From: Paragonimus westermani
Lineage: Eukaryota > Platyhelminthes > Trematoda > Plagiorchiida > Troglotrematidae
Direction: 5' to 3'
Assembly (NCBI GenBank): GCA_008508345.1
Contig: QNGE01003600.1
Location: forward strand, 7,279-71,278
Length of the DNA stretch: 64,000 nt
Positions 23,770 through 35,074 of the stretch are shown one piece after another (the first letter of the stretch is position 1; the number at the start of each line of letters is the position of its first letter). The position numbers were made by a program, and so were the translations under genes. The notes below the pieces were generated by a model. It saw nothing but the letters and a program-made list of their open reading frames with translations. It was not told the DNA's origin and did not search any database.

Positions 23770-25100
23770 GCGTGTAGTGCAGCTGAGACTATCAAAAATC
23801 TAAGCAGCATAGTAAGTTCCTTCAAAAGTCGCATACGTCCTATCTATTTGGGGTTATCACCGTGTGGTTTTCGGAAATGAACTAACTCACGCCCGGCCTC
23901 AAATGTCTAATTAGCCCATAGCTTAATCTATAGAGAGCTATTGTAACTTTCAGACTACACCTTTCGTGCGATACCCACAAGACGAACTACTTACTTTCTG
24001 TTGACTTTAGCTTCACGCTCTCTACCGTTTCTCTCAATTCTTGCTGGCATCCGTTTAATTAATTATCGAAACTCTGAGTATTCTTGAGTGTCTGTGGTGG
24101 GACGTGTAGTGAGCTGATTGCTGCTATTTGGCGATTGCTTGACCGACCACGCTTTCAAGACGTGCAGTCTGTGACAAATAAGGGCTCCGCAAAAATGGTA
24201 AGATTCTAACCTATTTTCTGTGCGAGTTTCAAGCTCACTTAGCCTATGGACCGGTTTTGCCTTTGGTTTACAGAACTTACAAGAGAACCCAAATGAGAAT
24301 TTAGGATATATGTGTTCAACCTATATGGTTGTCATAAACTCAGAAGAGGGCCAGTGCGCTACAAAGTCTGTCGTCTCACCGCATATTCTCTCCAGCCTTA
24401 CTGAACCTGTGAACCCAACTCCTAGTTAGAAAAGAGCTGTAAGAATATTCGATACAAGTGAGCAACCATCGCTTCAACAGTTGATAACAACAACCACAGC
24501 GTTCAACAATTATTGCACTATATAGTAAGCCTACTGACTTCAAGTCCCATTCATCTGGCCAAAATAATAACCCACTTTCTGTTTTCCGTTGTCACTCAGG
24601 AAAAAAAGTTGTAATCAAACTACTCGGAACCTAAGATATTCGTGAAACTACAGCTGACCCCCGAAGTGAACGGAAGGAAGCAAGGAAAAGTCCGGCCGAG
24701 TCACTTTGACAGTTACTGTAAACGAAACATTGTAGACACGGGCACTAGCAGATTCAGGATAACACCACCGAACTTGCTCATGGTTGTGTGTTGGTCTATA
24801 TTTGTGTTCGGTCTACAATGCCAACAGGTTGGGAGCAGCACGACTAAAGATGATTTTTAGGATTTTTTAAACAGCTAAGTTTTCCTGATACTCTCGCAGG
24901 GTGCCTTCAGAGACTACAAAAGAGCTCTGATTCTAAGTACTCATTCCGCCTCCGTTGCGGCTTACTCTTCATATCGTAGGTGGTTTCGAGAAACTAGTGG
25001 CGTCGCAACAATCCAACCACAACACGGGTGAGAGATCAGTTAGTATACGCCCTGATAGAGACAAATACACGCGCCTGTAGTTGCTGTCTGAGTCCCAATC
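23770..25100. other. Non-coding stretch, nothing recognised
   Basis: Short frames only (24220-24429, 24642-24860 plus). No domain is recognised. Moderately GC-rich near 24900-25100. Confidence 0.5.
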
Positions 25101-25105
25101 AGCTG

Positions 25106-25320
25106 ATGAATGTAGGAGCAGGGGCATTATTATACACAATGTACCTGCCGCCGAAAGCGCCGTCGCCTACTCAGTGCGCAACCTAGACCAGTGACGATTT
25201 CTAGCATCACACACTGGTCTGTCTGATCTAACAATCACCGGCGTAAATCGTCTAACCTGGTCGACGTACTGAGCTCCAATAGGCGCTCCTCCACTTTTGA
25301 AAACAACCTTCTTAACATAA
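25106..25320 (+). pseudogene. LINE ORF1-like (RNA-binding) protein relic
   Basis: One frame, interrupted by three stops, reads RSRGIIIHNVPAAESA, then FLASHTGLSDLTITGVNRLT, then APIGAPPLLKTTFLT. The order (arginine-rich lead, IIIHNVP strand, spacer, a V-x-R-L block, a P-x-LLK strand) resembles the RRM-like ORF1 proteins of CR1/Jockey-type LINEs, which bind element RNA. The match is by pattern memory only. A possible RT scrap in the same orientation follows about 280 bp downstream, which would fit one internally deleted LINE. Confidence 0.4.
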
Positions 25321-25599
25321 GCAATTAAAAAACAGAGGCATGCAACTTGTCCCGCAGCACGCGCGCAGTTGTCTGTTGAGATGAGGTACCATTCTGACAG
25401 ATCAGGAAACAACAGATCATAATGTAAACAACTGTATAGCACTACAAAACTGAATGTTCATTATATTGTCCCAGATGTCCCTCTTTCAGATGCATGTGGA
25501 GCAATCGGACCATGACCACTACCAGAGAGGATCGGTTTTACTATTAACGCGGTCTTGTTGAAGATCTAAAGGTGAGTTCTAGGCTTGTGCACGGTGAAG

Positions 25600-25730
25600 T
25601 CGGTTTATTTTGACTTCTCAAAACCTTTAATAAGGCTGATCGCTCCAGTGATCTCAAGATAAACGAAAAGCTGTCACAGTGGTTGTCCACAAACAGTTAT
25701 CTTGAGATGCCTGTCATTCATTCTTTTCGT
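25600..25730 (+). pseudogene. LINE reverse-transcriptase motif A-like scrap
   Basis: VYFDFSK at 25603-25623 looks like the Y-x-D-F-S-K-A-F block (motif A, first catalytic Asp) of LINE RTs. After a one-base frame change it continues TFNKADRSSDLKINEKLSQW, placed where the family has a D-x-L-x-x-K-L helix followed by WL. No YADD motif follows. The same orientation as the ORF1-like relic just upstream supports a shared origin. Confidence 0.35.
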
Positions 25731-25899
25731 TCTCGAACCATTCAGTGTAGTCGAATGGCCGAGGCTGTTCTACGCCAATGGCACAAATTCCCAGCGAGTT
25801 CTAGAGTACTTAGAAGATGTGGTGGCCGTACAAGACGACATGAACTACTAAATCGATGTTCTGTAGAAAATGACGCCGTTCAGTGTTATCAAATGTGAC

Positions 25900-28185
25900 G
25901 TTGCGCATGTTCACCATCAAAATTGTACTGTGCAGTTTGAATTTGTTCACAGATTATGCTGCCGTGGCTGAAAAACACAGATAACCGTGATTCCTTTGGG
26001 AATTATTTGTGAAACCTTCTATTCTAAAATGATTCCTAATAGACTCGTCCACATAATCTGCACCCATATGGAGAAGAACATAAAGGCTCGTCGTCCTTAT
26101 ATTAGAAATGATCTGGTGCTTGCTGAAAGTGTTGAGAAGAGGGTCAATAAAAGAAGTATGGTGCTTAGTGAAACCCCCTCCTCGAAATGATGGGTAGAAG
26201 TGGGTCAACTCTCAGTGAAGTGCAGATATTTCGAGGTATGTCTAATTCTTGTTTACAAACTACTGAATACCCCGAGTCATCCATTGACACATCTCTCACA
26301 AAATAAGTATCCACGTTCAAGTGGTTACTTGGTCAGAGTGAGTAATGGAACAGGTGAGTTTTTTACTCCACAGTTGGGACTCTTTCACATCGCAGCGCAT
26401 TGCTCAAATCTGTGGATAAAAGCTGAGTCGGTTGGGAGTTCTAAACTAGTAAGTGGTCATCATATATGTGAAAGACAACAAGCAGTATAGGGTTCCTAGC
26501 AGTTATACCAACTCATTCTTACAGGCCATTAACTGCACATTTCTGACCGAATGCTTTTCCAGCGTGTTTCAGTGTTCTTTGCTGAAATAATTACAGCCAG
26601 CAGTTTCGTTGAATTTACCTTTTATTTAGTTCCATTCATTTTCTTCACACCTATAAACCGTCCTCAACCAGCGCAGAGACGGAAAAGCACAAGTCCAAAT
26701 CTTTCTCATCCGTATCGCAACCTATCAACCCATAATTTCAGCAATCCAGTATATTCGTTGATGAGATATGCAAGGTGAACTTCTGAACATATTCTCCAAA
26801 TCGTTTCCCTCAAGTTGTAAGTATATACCAAATGGTCAGTTAAAATTCCACTCAGTTGTTTTTGGCTTTCACTTAAAAATCCGGTCATTTTCACTGTCGT
26901 TCGCAGCCGCTTGATTGTTTTAGCTCACACGTCCCGTATGTGAGTATTGTGCAACAAGAGCACTAGCTAGTCCTTTCACGAGCAGATGTTGAAACAGGCT
27001 GCTTGAATTCCAAAAAGCCACCATGTATATGATTTCAGCACTCTGGTAAGTGAGATGTAAGAACACTGGGTGGTCAGTTGGAGGACTTCTGATCACAAAA
27101 GTTCAAAAACCCAGTAAGATAATAATTAAGAAATGGCTTTACTGAAAATACTTTGACGGATGAAGAATCAACCGCTTTGTCTGGTTCTTCAATGTAACGC
27201 TAAATGGTACCATGATCAACAAACATTACACGGTGAAGTATGTGTTTTTACGAACGTTCGTGACCGAGTTCCTATTAGAGTAGATGAAACCCTAATAAAA
27301 ATTTACAACCATAATGATTTTTTACTAAACATTCTCCCCACATTGAGCGATTCTACACTGTGAACAAGTTACCTAGGGGTAGCAAAATTTATTAACAAGG
27401 CAGCTGATATATAATTCGTAAAATTAACTGCAAACATATGTATGGCAGACTAATAATTAACCATATGATATTTATAGTAAGTGACTGGATGAAACATGTT
27501 TTAAAATAATATGTGGGCTGCTGGTGCTAACACTTGTTGCGCTTACAAACCCTCAATATTAGATAAGGTTTAATTTCACGTGACTTGGTAGTCAGTGGAG
27601 TGATCTTTTGGTAGAGTTTAATATGAGATTTTAAGTAGCCTGGAGAGGAGTGAACAGATTTTCTAGAGTGTTCTTCTCGGGACTGTAACAAACAACAACA
27701 TTTTGTTTGAGTGCAACCTTCGTTTTTCTAACATATTCATCAGTCGTCATCATACATTGCTGAAAGTATCGACAAACACCTTCTTGTTAAATGCGTGTCG
27801 AGAAGAACGCCTTTCTTTTGTTGTCCCTCTACCAATGTTTAGAGCTGAACGTAGTGCAATAGATTGCCCAACCGAACAGTGAATGATGCCATTCTGAGTA
27901 TAAACAACAGGCCACTCAGCAAAACACTCGGTATTCGCAAGTCCCACAAACACGCGGCGGTGAGGTAGTTGGTGAAAGAATTGAAATTGCCTCCAGGAAC
28001 ATAAGCAACAACCTTGACGTAGTCCTACGCAAGACCTATTTTGTAACGAAACCACATGTTCAGTTTGATTCCATATCGATTTTACGGTATCAGTTGAAAG
28101 CTACACTGCCTGTTCATACTGACTCTTACTGTGTATATCATTTTGTTTGTCTCTCTGGAACAAGCGGGCCATATAATTCTTACAG
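25900..28185. other. Non-coding stretch, nothing recognised
   Basis: Frames such as 26200-26490 plus and 27750-28055 minus are unassigned. The PLE relic starting near 28193 has no recognisable RT in this upstream stretch, so that element is 5'-truncated. Confidence 0.5.
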
Positions 28186-28192
28186 TCAGTGG

Positions 28193-28735
28193 TACTCGAG
28201 AAGAAAAGGGATCGGGCAGTATGTGTACTTTCATAGCCATGTATTGATCAGACTCAAACATGACCTCTTTGTTAGTTGAGGAACACAGCAACGAAGTCGT
28301 GTACAGTGGTCGCGATAAGAGAGGGATTAAAAGATTTACGAGAGATTCGTAGTGCTGATGACAATCCCGAAGAGTTCATTAGTGGCAACATGAGAAAGAG
28401 ATGAATACAAACCTTAATGAACACTGTCTATAGGAAAAACACCTACTTAGACTTCCCATTCAAAGTTCATGCTGTAATGAGGTCGATATTCCGTCAACTG
28501 ACAAAATCCATCAACATAATCTATCATGTCGTAAGTTTTATTGTCTCATCTTACCAAAAGCCGGTGGTACAGATGAAGTTGTAAGATAATCTGCCTAATA
28601 ATACTTCCTCTGTTTGGATCCACTCATTGGACTGTTCCTGTGATTAAACACATGCGTGTAACACTACTAGACGCTTATCTGATCGAGTCCCAGAGCGAAG
28701 CGTAAGTAGTGGCGATTCGACTCTGTCAAGCAGAT
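28193..28735 (+). pseudogene. PLE relic A: post-RT linker and decayed GIY-YIG endonuclease
   Basis: RRKGIGQYVYFHSHVLIRLK (from about 28199) matches the PLE linker downstream of the RT (R-K-x-T-W-T-G-Q-Y, F-H-S). After a frame change, one frame from 28324 with three stops reads LKDLREIRSADDNPEEFI, then YLDFPFKVHAVMRSIFRQLT (linker: L-P-F-K-G-D-A). It then reaches SVWIHSLDCSCD and, after a stop, THACNTTRRLSDRV, which occupies the GIY…YIG-R-T-x-R-x-L positions of the endonuclease with the GIY and YIG residues lost. The RT is missing upstream. A second PLE relic in the same orientation starts about 65 bp later, giving a head-to-tail pair. Confidence 0.7.
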
Positions 28736-28800
28736 TTGTGTACCCACAGACAGTTCGTTCATACCACTCGTTTCTACCTGGAAAATCACACACTCCATGA

Positions 28801-29670
28801 TTGTATGGCCTATCCAGACTCCACCAACTTGCCTTACCATTGAGGGTAATAATATCTACGTACAGTTCGTCATAACACGAGTTGGCACAGTGGTTGTCTC
28901 AACTTCTTCAGCCCATAAAGCAATGATTGGTTTGAAAAACTGAAGGAAGTTTTTGAGCCATTCGTCTTACTCGATGGTTTAGGTTGTAGGAACAAATACA
29001 TTGCTTGTGTAGACACAACTTTTCTGTTCACAGTAGTTAGTATAGCTTGACAATGTATTCGCTATTATATACTGACAGTATGTTAGTTATATATGGTTAT
29101 CCATAGGCATGCAGTTCAGCAACGGAAAGCGGACTGCAGCAATGGCTTCAACGGTTCCCAGACTTAATGTCTATCTCCAATTATTTTCAAAGATGACGAT
29201 ATTACGACTCTGTTGAAAACCCGTCTCGCGGCTGTGGGACTCACGTTCTGTACAGTCAAACTGATCATGCCGGCCACCGCTACTGGAACCCAGACACCAC
29301 TACTGGGAACAATGGTACTGCCTAACGCCTAATCCTACATCATCCAACAATTCCCGTGTAAGTACCGGAGCAGTTACGTTGGGAAAACGGAACGGCAATT
29401 AGGTATTCGGGTCAACAGACACATTCCGGTTTGAGTCTACAAAATGCTCGTGTATACTACAATTTTGAATTGACGTCAGATTGTGAAAAAGTCGCAAGGA
29501 ACCGGCATCGTCGATCACTGGACAACTGTTGACACGTCAACCCTAGTTGGACCTGAAGAAGGTCTTTCGGATGGTTCCTCCAGTTCGTGAGGGCTGTAGC
29601 AAGTCACGAATGGAAGCCACCTTTTTGCAAACAACATGACTTGTTCACCAGTACCAGATCACTCTGGTAA
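28801..29670 (+). pseudogene. PLE relic B: RT fingers to C-terminus with internal deletion
   Basis: The frame at 28801 gives LYGLSRLHQLALPLRVIIST then HELAQWLSQLLQPIKQ, the PLE RT finger block. WFEKLKEVFEPF and NKYIACVDTTFLFTVV (about 28930-29040) are the motif A region, with the catalytic Asp kept. RT motifs B and C are absent: only about 150 bp separate motif A from TTLLKTRLAAVGLTF, which is linker sequence. The endonuclease follows as CKYRSSYVGKTERQLGIRVN at about 29355-29415; YVG stands for YIG, and the family's downstream Glu is Arg (NRHIP), so it should be inactive. The end is EWKPPFCKQHDLFTSTRSLW plus stop at 29670, the usual LPW-like PLE C-terminus. Several frameshifts and stops. Confidence 0.75.
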
Positions 29671-29679
29671 CTGATACAT

Positions 29680-32600
29680 ATTAATGTGTGCGCAAACCTG
29701 TGGGTGTTGATTCTGTAATCTAGCCTCATAGGATACACTGGAGTTTCACACATGAACCCGCTGTCTGCAATATCTACCTGGCGAGAAGCAGCGAAATAAA
29801 ATCAAGAGATACGTTATGTAAAACTGATCGCCAACCTCTCCTTTGAAATATGTTGCGTGAAAAGGTTTTAATAAGTTCCAGTAAGTTGTTGAATAGTGGT
29901 CAAATAATTAGTCGTAGGGACCTTTGCATTAACTGGGAAAGAGTGTGGGATGCAAAATCAACTATATGAGGCATAAGAGGAATTCATGTGATTGACGGGA
30001 AACAAGAGAAATAAAAGAGTTGGATTATCCGTGTTAAAATAGGCTACAAGGAATACATGCTGGTATTTTTTGTCGTCGTACTAATTACAAAAAATAACCA
30101 TTGCGTTTCGGTTGACGTTTCCATGGTTTTATTTTCCTGAATCATCCTCCGATTGGGTCGGCAGTAGACAAGTGCTTCTTTCCGAAGTATTCAATATAAA
30201 TCAAGCCAGATCTACTAATAACACAACATGCGTTCGAGTACACACAGTGGCTTTTGTCTGAATACTCACCTGCTTCGTTATGGAGGAAACTAACTATGCT
30301 GACTGAGTTTCACCTGGTGATTTTAGACGATGAGTTTAGACGTGCCTATCAGTTTTCTATCCAGCATACTTTGGATTAAAGTTTTTGGGTAAATTGACAC
30401 AGAATATTTCATTCAGGTTCAGTTCAAAATGGTTTGTCCAAGTGATCAAACGCCCACAACTATAGAAATTGCTCAATCCACAGGCGTATCACGTAGGATA
30501 TACGTAAAATCCAGACAAGTCTTCACAACTAACGAAAATTGAATATCTACCTTATTCCTCTGTGAAACATCAGTCTCCAACCAGCTATTTTTGTCATTAT
30601 CCTTAGACTGCTACAACCACGTATGATCAAATTATGCATAAGAATGAAAAACAAGTTGAGTCAACAACTAGCAAACACGACAGACTACCGGAAAGCACGG
30701 AACTGATGACTGAAGCCTGAGAATACATGTGCCTGTCGATATCGAATGGTTCCCGTCTGACCGAGTCGGATGTGGTTTGAAGGTTTGTATGAACTGCTTT
30801 TGGACACTCAGATCCGGTTATCTATTTCGATGTAACCGTCTACTACAGCTCAAAACCAAAGCGACTTGTTTCGACTTCCCTTGTGACAACTGATAAAAAT
30901 GTCCGCAAGCAACCTTTATCCGAGTAGATGTCTTATCTACTTGTGCAAACATTTCATCCAGACATTGTCGGATCTCATTTTTGCAATGATAAATCGGTTG
31001 ATCCACGGAATGAGGTTGTTATTTTAAAACTGTAATCGAAAATTTATTCTTTCAGACCCTCCTTTTGGAATTCTATTTTCCGCCTACTATAACATTCTAC
31101 ATCAGAACATCGTGCTTCAAAGCTAGTTAGACTTGAGCTCTATAGAATTTTTCAAAACATTAATCAAACAATCTTGATCACGAAAGACTGAAGCAATAAG
31201 GAAGCTCTCCCAATGCTGAGAAGTTATTTGAAAATTAAGACGCTTGCTTGAATTTGTTGAATTTAAATTCACTTGAATCAAAAAACCCAAAGTCTGAGTT
31301 GGTCTATTGTATGAAAATAACATAGTTCTGTTGATACACTCAATTGTCATAAATACTGTTAGAATACTCATCATCAAGTGGTTGATATAAGTAGAAAGAT
31401 GGAGAGAAATAGGGCTGAGTAAACTGACAAGCCGATAAATTGTCCGAATTCTTGAAACTGCTAAGGCTACGTAGTGGAAGAAATGCATATCCCTTCATGA
31501 CCTGCATAAGGTAGACCTTATATATACTTTACATTTCTCATACTGAGTACAAAACCGTTCCTCTCTGGAAGAGCAGTGTTTTCACGTTAGCTGCATAATA
31601 ATATGGTTGTTTTTTTCCAAAAGTCTGTCAACTGTTATCAGTTGAGCACGTTATTCCAGCTAGGAATGAATGAACAATCCTAAATCTTGAACTCTTTTTC
31701 GTACATTTCGCCCAATATTGATTTAAAGCGTTCAGGCGGGCTTTATGAATAATTCTATTGGTTGTTATTTATACGGTTTATTTCACCACAACCTAAACTT
31801 GACACACATGTGATTCCGGCTTTCAGATTTAAATGAAAACTGTAGTTTTTTAATTGCAAGCTAAAATCACCGATAGTTCAGTTACCTTTTTGAACCAGAA
31901 GTTTAACTTTGTTTTTCAGAGATGGTAGTCATTTTAGAAAGTGATCAACTCTACACATTCTACTTTTTCAGCAAATCCCGGTATATATTGGTTCACTATC
32001 ATTGAACCACATTGTGATTCAACCTCACAGGACTTTTGTTCTCCCTATCCTATACTGTTTTCTACCTGTGTTGACCATCACACGGCTTGCAACTCTGAAT
32101 GACATTGCAATTTCTATCTTTCGAGCATAATTTCAACTTTGTACGCTGTCACAATAACCCAGCCTGATTGGAATTTCGGGTTGTGGAAATTTTTGTACAT
32201 TCACTAAATATTGTGCCTGGTACTGCTGTGTTGGCTAGAAAAGAGCAGACAGCACCGATCGGGGAAGTAGGGGGTCAGTCGCCCCTCTTCTCAGTAGGGA
32301 ATTCGCGGTTCACATGTTCACGTCATACATGCATTTGTATCAGGAAGAAAACTCCCTATGGAGATCACCACTTTTCTAAATGACGACCGATGAGCGTAAA
32401 GTTGTCGTTTCACCAAAAATCATGCAGAAAAAGAAAAAAAGACTCATTTTTGACCTCTGCGTGACCTGCTCACAGCTATTACCTGTTATAGGATAGCTTG
32501 AGAATTGCACTGAACTCATAGGACCGTTCGGCTAGATGTAATAGTTCGGTCGAGCATGACTTGGAAGTTAATGATGCGTTGATAAACACAATCAATTTAC

Positions 32601-34690
32601 GCACACATGGACTGCGGTTCACAGCCTGTTTATGGCGGTTAGGTCCACAAATTGCTTCATGCAGTTTTAGAGGTTAACATTCAGGAAGTACACATCCACA
32701 TCTTCCCTAGAGAGAATATATAAAAAAATCAGTCATTTAAATACGGTTGGTTTATTTACAAACTTTCACGTGTTACTAAAAACCATGCTAATTAGGGGAC
32801 AACAGGTGAACGTTATACACATGTGCACTATCATTGCACCACCTGCCTCCTTTGTTCAAAACATTAGTTGAAATGTGGATATGTGTTTGGAGATGTCAGA
32901 GGTAGCAGGATGAGAGGAATTAAATAGAAGTTCAGTCATGTGTCTCTCATTCTTTGAACTGCCGAACCTTTACAGAGCCGGTGGAGTTATAGTGAGAAAT
33001 ATCGCTATGGTTAGACAAATTTTGTATGGGTCTGGGGAGAACCTGAAATTCATTGGCCAGAGAACAGCAAAAATAACTTGACGGTAGTATAGTCAGAATG
33101 AGGGTAAAGATGCATTAAAAAAATAAGATAAAATTCTATGGAAATGAGAACAATTTAACGTAAACCATAAAAAAACGAATACACTGAACTTTGCAGAAAC
33201 ACAATTAACATGAATAGACCACGACGAATTGTGACTCAGTGTGGCAACTAAATACTTGAATTTGAGAAAATCTTCATTTTGTAGTTGGAAGCAGCGCATA
33301 AAATGGTTGCTGGTAGATTGCTGCTTCAAGAAAGAACACGTGGACATATTAGGGGATAAGGAGCATGCTTTACATACATCAGTCAATTCCGTAAAGCTGT
33401 TTAACAGAGTAAGAGAGTCGGGGTTGTTTTGAGTATTGACCGCCTGGTTATGGTGAAGACGTTGCCATACTCGAAGAAACAGAAACGGATTGTCCAGCAC
33501 TTGTAATTCAGGGATGACACAAATGCACTGAGTTGACTAGATAGCACGTTAACAGTGAACCGAGACTAAAAATTCTCAGGGCAAAGTGAACCTCTGTATT
33601 AACTATTCACCACTAGGTGTAGAAGTCAAAGATTTTAAGGACGGTTTTAGATTCCACACGCCTGCAAGATTCACGTTTGGTGTTTTTTTCTGAAGAAGTA
33701 CGACCAAGATATCAACGTAAATGCAGGCACTACGATCAACGGACTGCGTTAACCAATTAGCTGCAAACAGCTCCTCAGATAGCTATTCGCAACGTGCTCT
33801 TTGTTGCCCCACCAGTGGGGAACAATCAGCTTAAAGACCAAAAGCTGATTCGAGTTTATTTTTCAAGCACTCTTAAGGCCGATCACCTCCTTCGTTGACT
33901 TATTGGACATTGTGGTCAGATGTCGTAGTTGATGACGCTTGCCACTAAAACGAACAAATCGTTTCCATCTTTCTTTTACGTAAATTAGCAATTATTACAT
34001 TCACCCATTGTAAAGCGTCTTGAGATTAATGTATTGTGTTCATAATCTATCCGGTGTGTGACGTAGCCAACACCCCGCTTCCCAGATTGGCCCGATCATG
34101 TAACTACCAGACGACGGTTATTAGTTGAGTCACGGTGTCTTCATATGTCTCAGCAGCAAATATCTGGGTTGGCACTAACTCATTGTGTTGAATGTCCTTC
34201 ATGTCACTTTTATACATAATTTTCGCACGCCAGCAAACAGAAGATACTTATAACCAAGAAGCCGGAGTTAAGATTGTGTGTAACAGTGGACGAGGGTGCC
34301 GCTTATGCTAAACAGGTTGACGCTGTATATTGAGATGCTGGGGCAGACAACCCACAAGGCCGACCTGAAGTGGTTTCGGTTTGGAAGCAGTGACTCACAG
34401 AGTGGTTTTGCTGCAGCAAAGTAAGACAGATCTTAGAATAACTGTTTTGTCACAGTACACAACTCAGTGGCAACCATTTACAAATTTTGCTGACTTAAAA
34501 GACATTTTGGACAAGAGATGATGACTGTTAAAGTAAATACAACCGATAACTTCGTGATCACTTGTGGTTAGTTACACAAAGGACGGAACTTAAGTAAACC
34601 GCTTCCTTCAAACTGAGTCGGAAAAATGTCGACCTGATTCACGATATCGGCCACTCCGTATGAGGAGCATCCAGGTTGTAGTGGTCATTA
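29680..34690. other. Non-coding stretch, nothing recognised
   Basis: Longest frames: 31123-31488 minus (121 codons) and 33093-33500 minus (135 codons). Neither shows a known domain, signal peptide or conserved motif, and both have AT-driven composition. No repeats stand out by eye. Confidence 0.5.
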
Positions 34691-34693
34691 CCT

Positions 34694-35070
34694 ACAGCAT
34701 TCTGTGCGGCCATTGTCACAGTGCTATATTTCACCAACGACAGTACCTACAAGTTCCAACTGGAAAGAACGCAACGGCAGTTGCACATTAGGGTGGTCCA
34801 ACATGTCTCCGCCTTATGTGAACAGGAGACGGAACGGGTACGGTCAAATGATGTCGCTCGTCAGCGCAGTTCAGACAGCTGGAATCTCTGATCACACGTA
34901 ATTTTTTGACTGGCAGATATGGGGTCGTTGCGGTCACTGCCTTCAGAGTAGTTTACGAGACAAACAGCCGGTCATTTTTCCAGTTTGCTGAGGCTATTGC
35001 TGGTGGTAAATAACAACTATTGCTCTATCCACAGAAAGACTTGTCGGTCAGTGTGAAGCTGCTGTGTTAA
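34694..35070 (+). pseudogene. PLE relic: GIY-YIG endonuclease half and C-terminus
   Basis: The frame at 34694 reads VLYFTNDSTYKFQLERTQRQ then LHIRVVQHVSALC, the second half of a GIY-YIG domain. STYKF stands where S-Y-I-G normally lies, and the catalytic Arg helix is recognisable. In another frame from 34921, VTAFRVVYETNSRSFFQFAE leads to AIAGGK, a stop, then LLLYPQKDLSVSVKLLC and a stop at 35070, the standard PLE C-terminal block. At least one frameshift and one internal stop. No RT is seen upstream, so this is a 5'-truncated copy. Confidence 0.65.
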
Positions 35071-35074
35071 ATGG

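Noticed and set aside
28094..28190. SYCVYHFVCLSG, like the start of a GIY-YIG domain
   Set aside because: It lies upstream of the post-RT linker, the wrong order for a PLE; the true endonuclease remnant of that copy is at about 28600-28720.
33093..33500. 135-codon minus frame
   Set aside because: No recognisable domain or signal; Phe/Ser/Leu-rich composition is expected from AT-rich antisense sequence.
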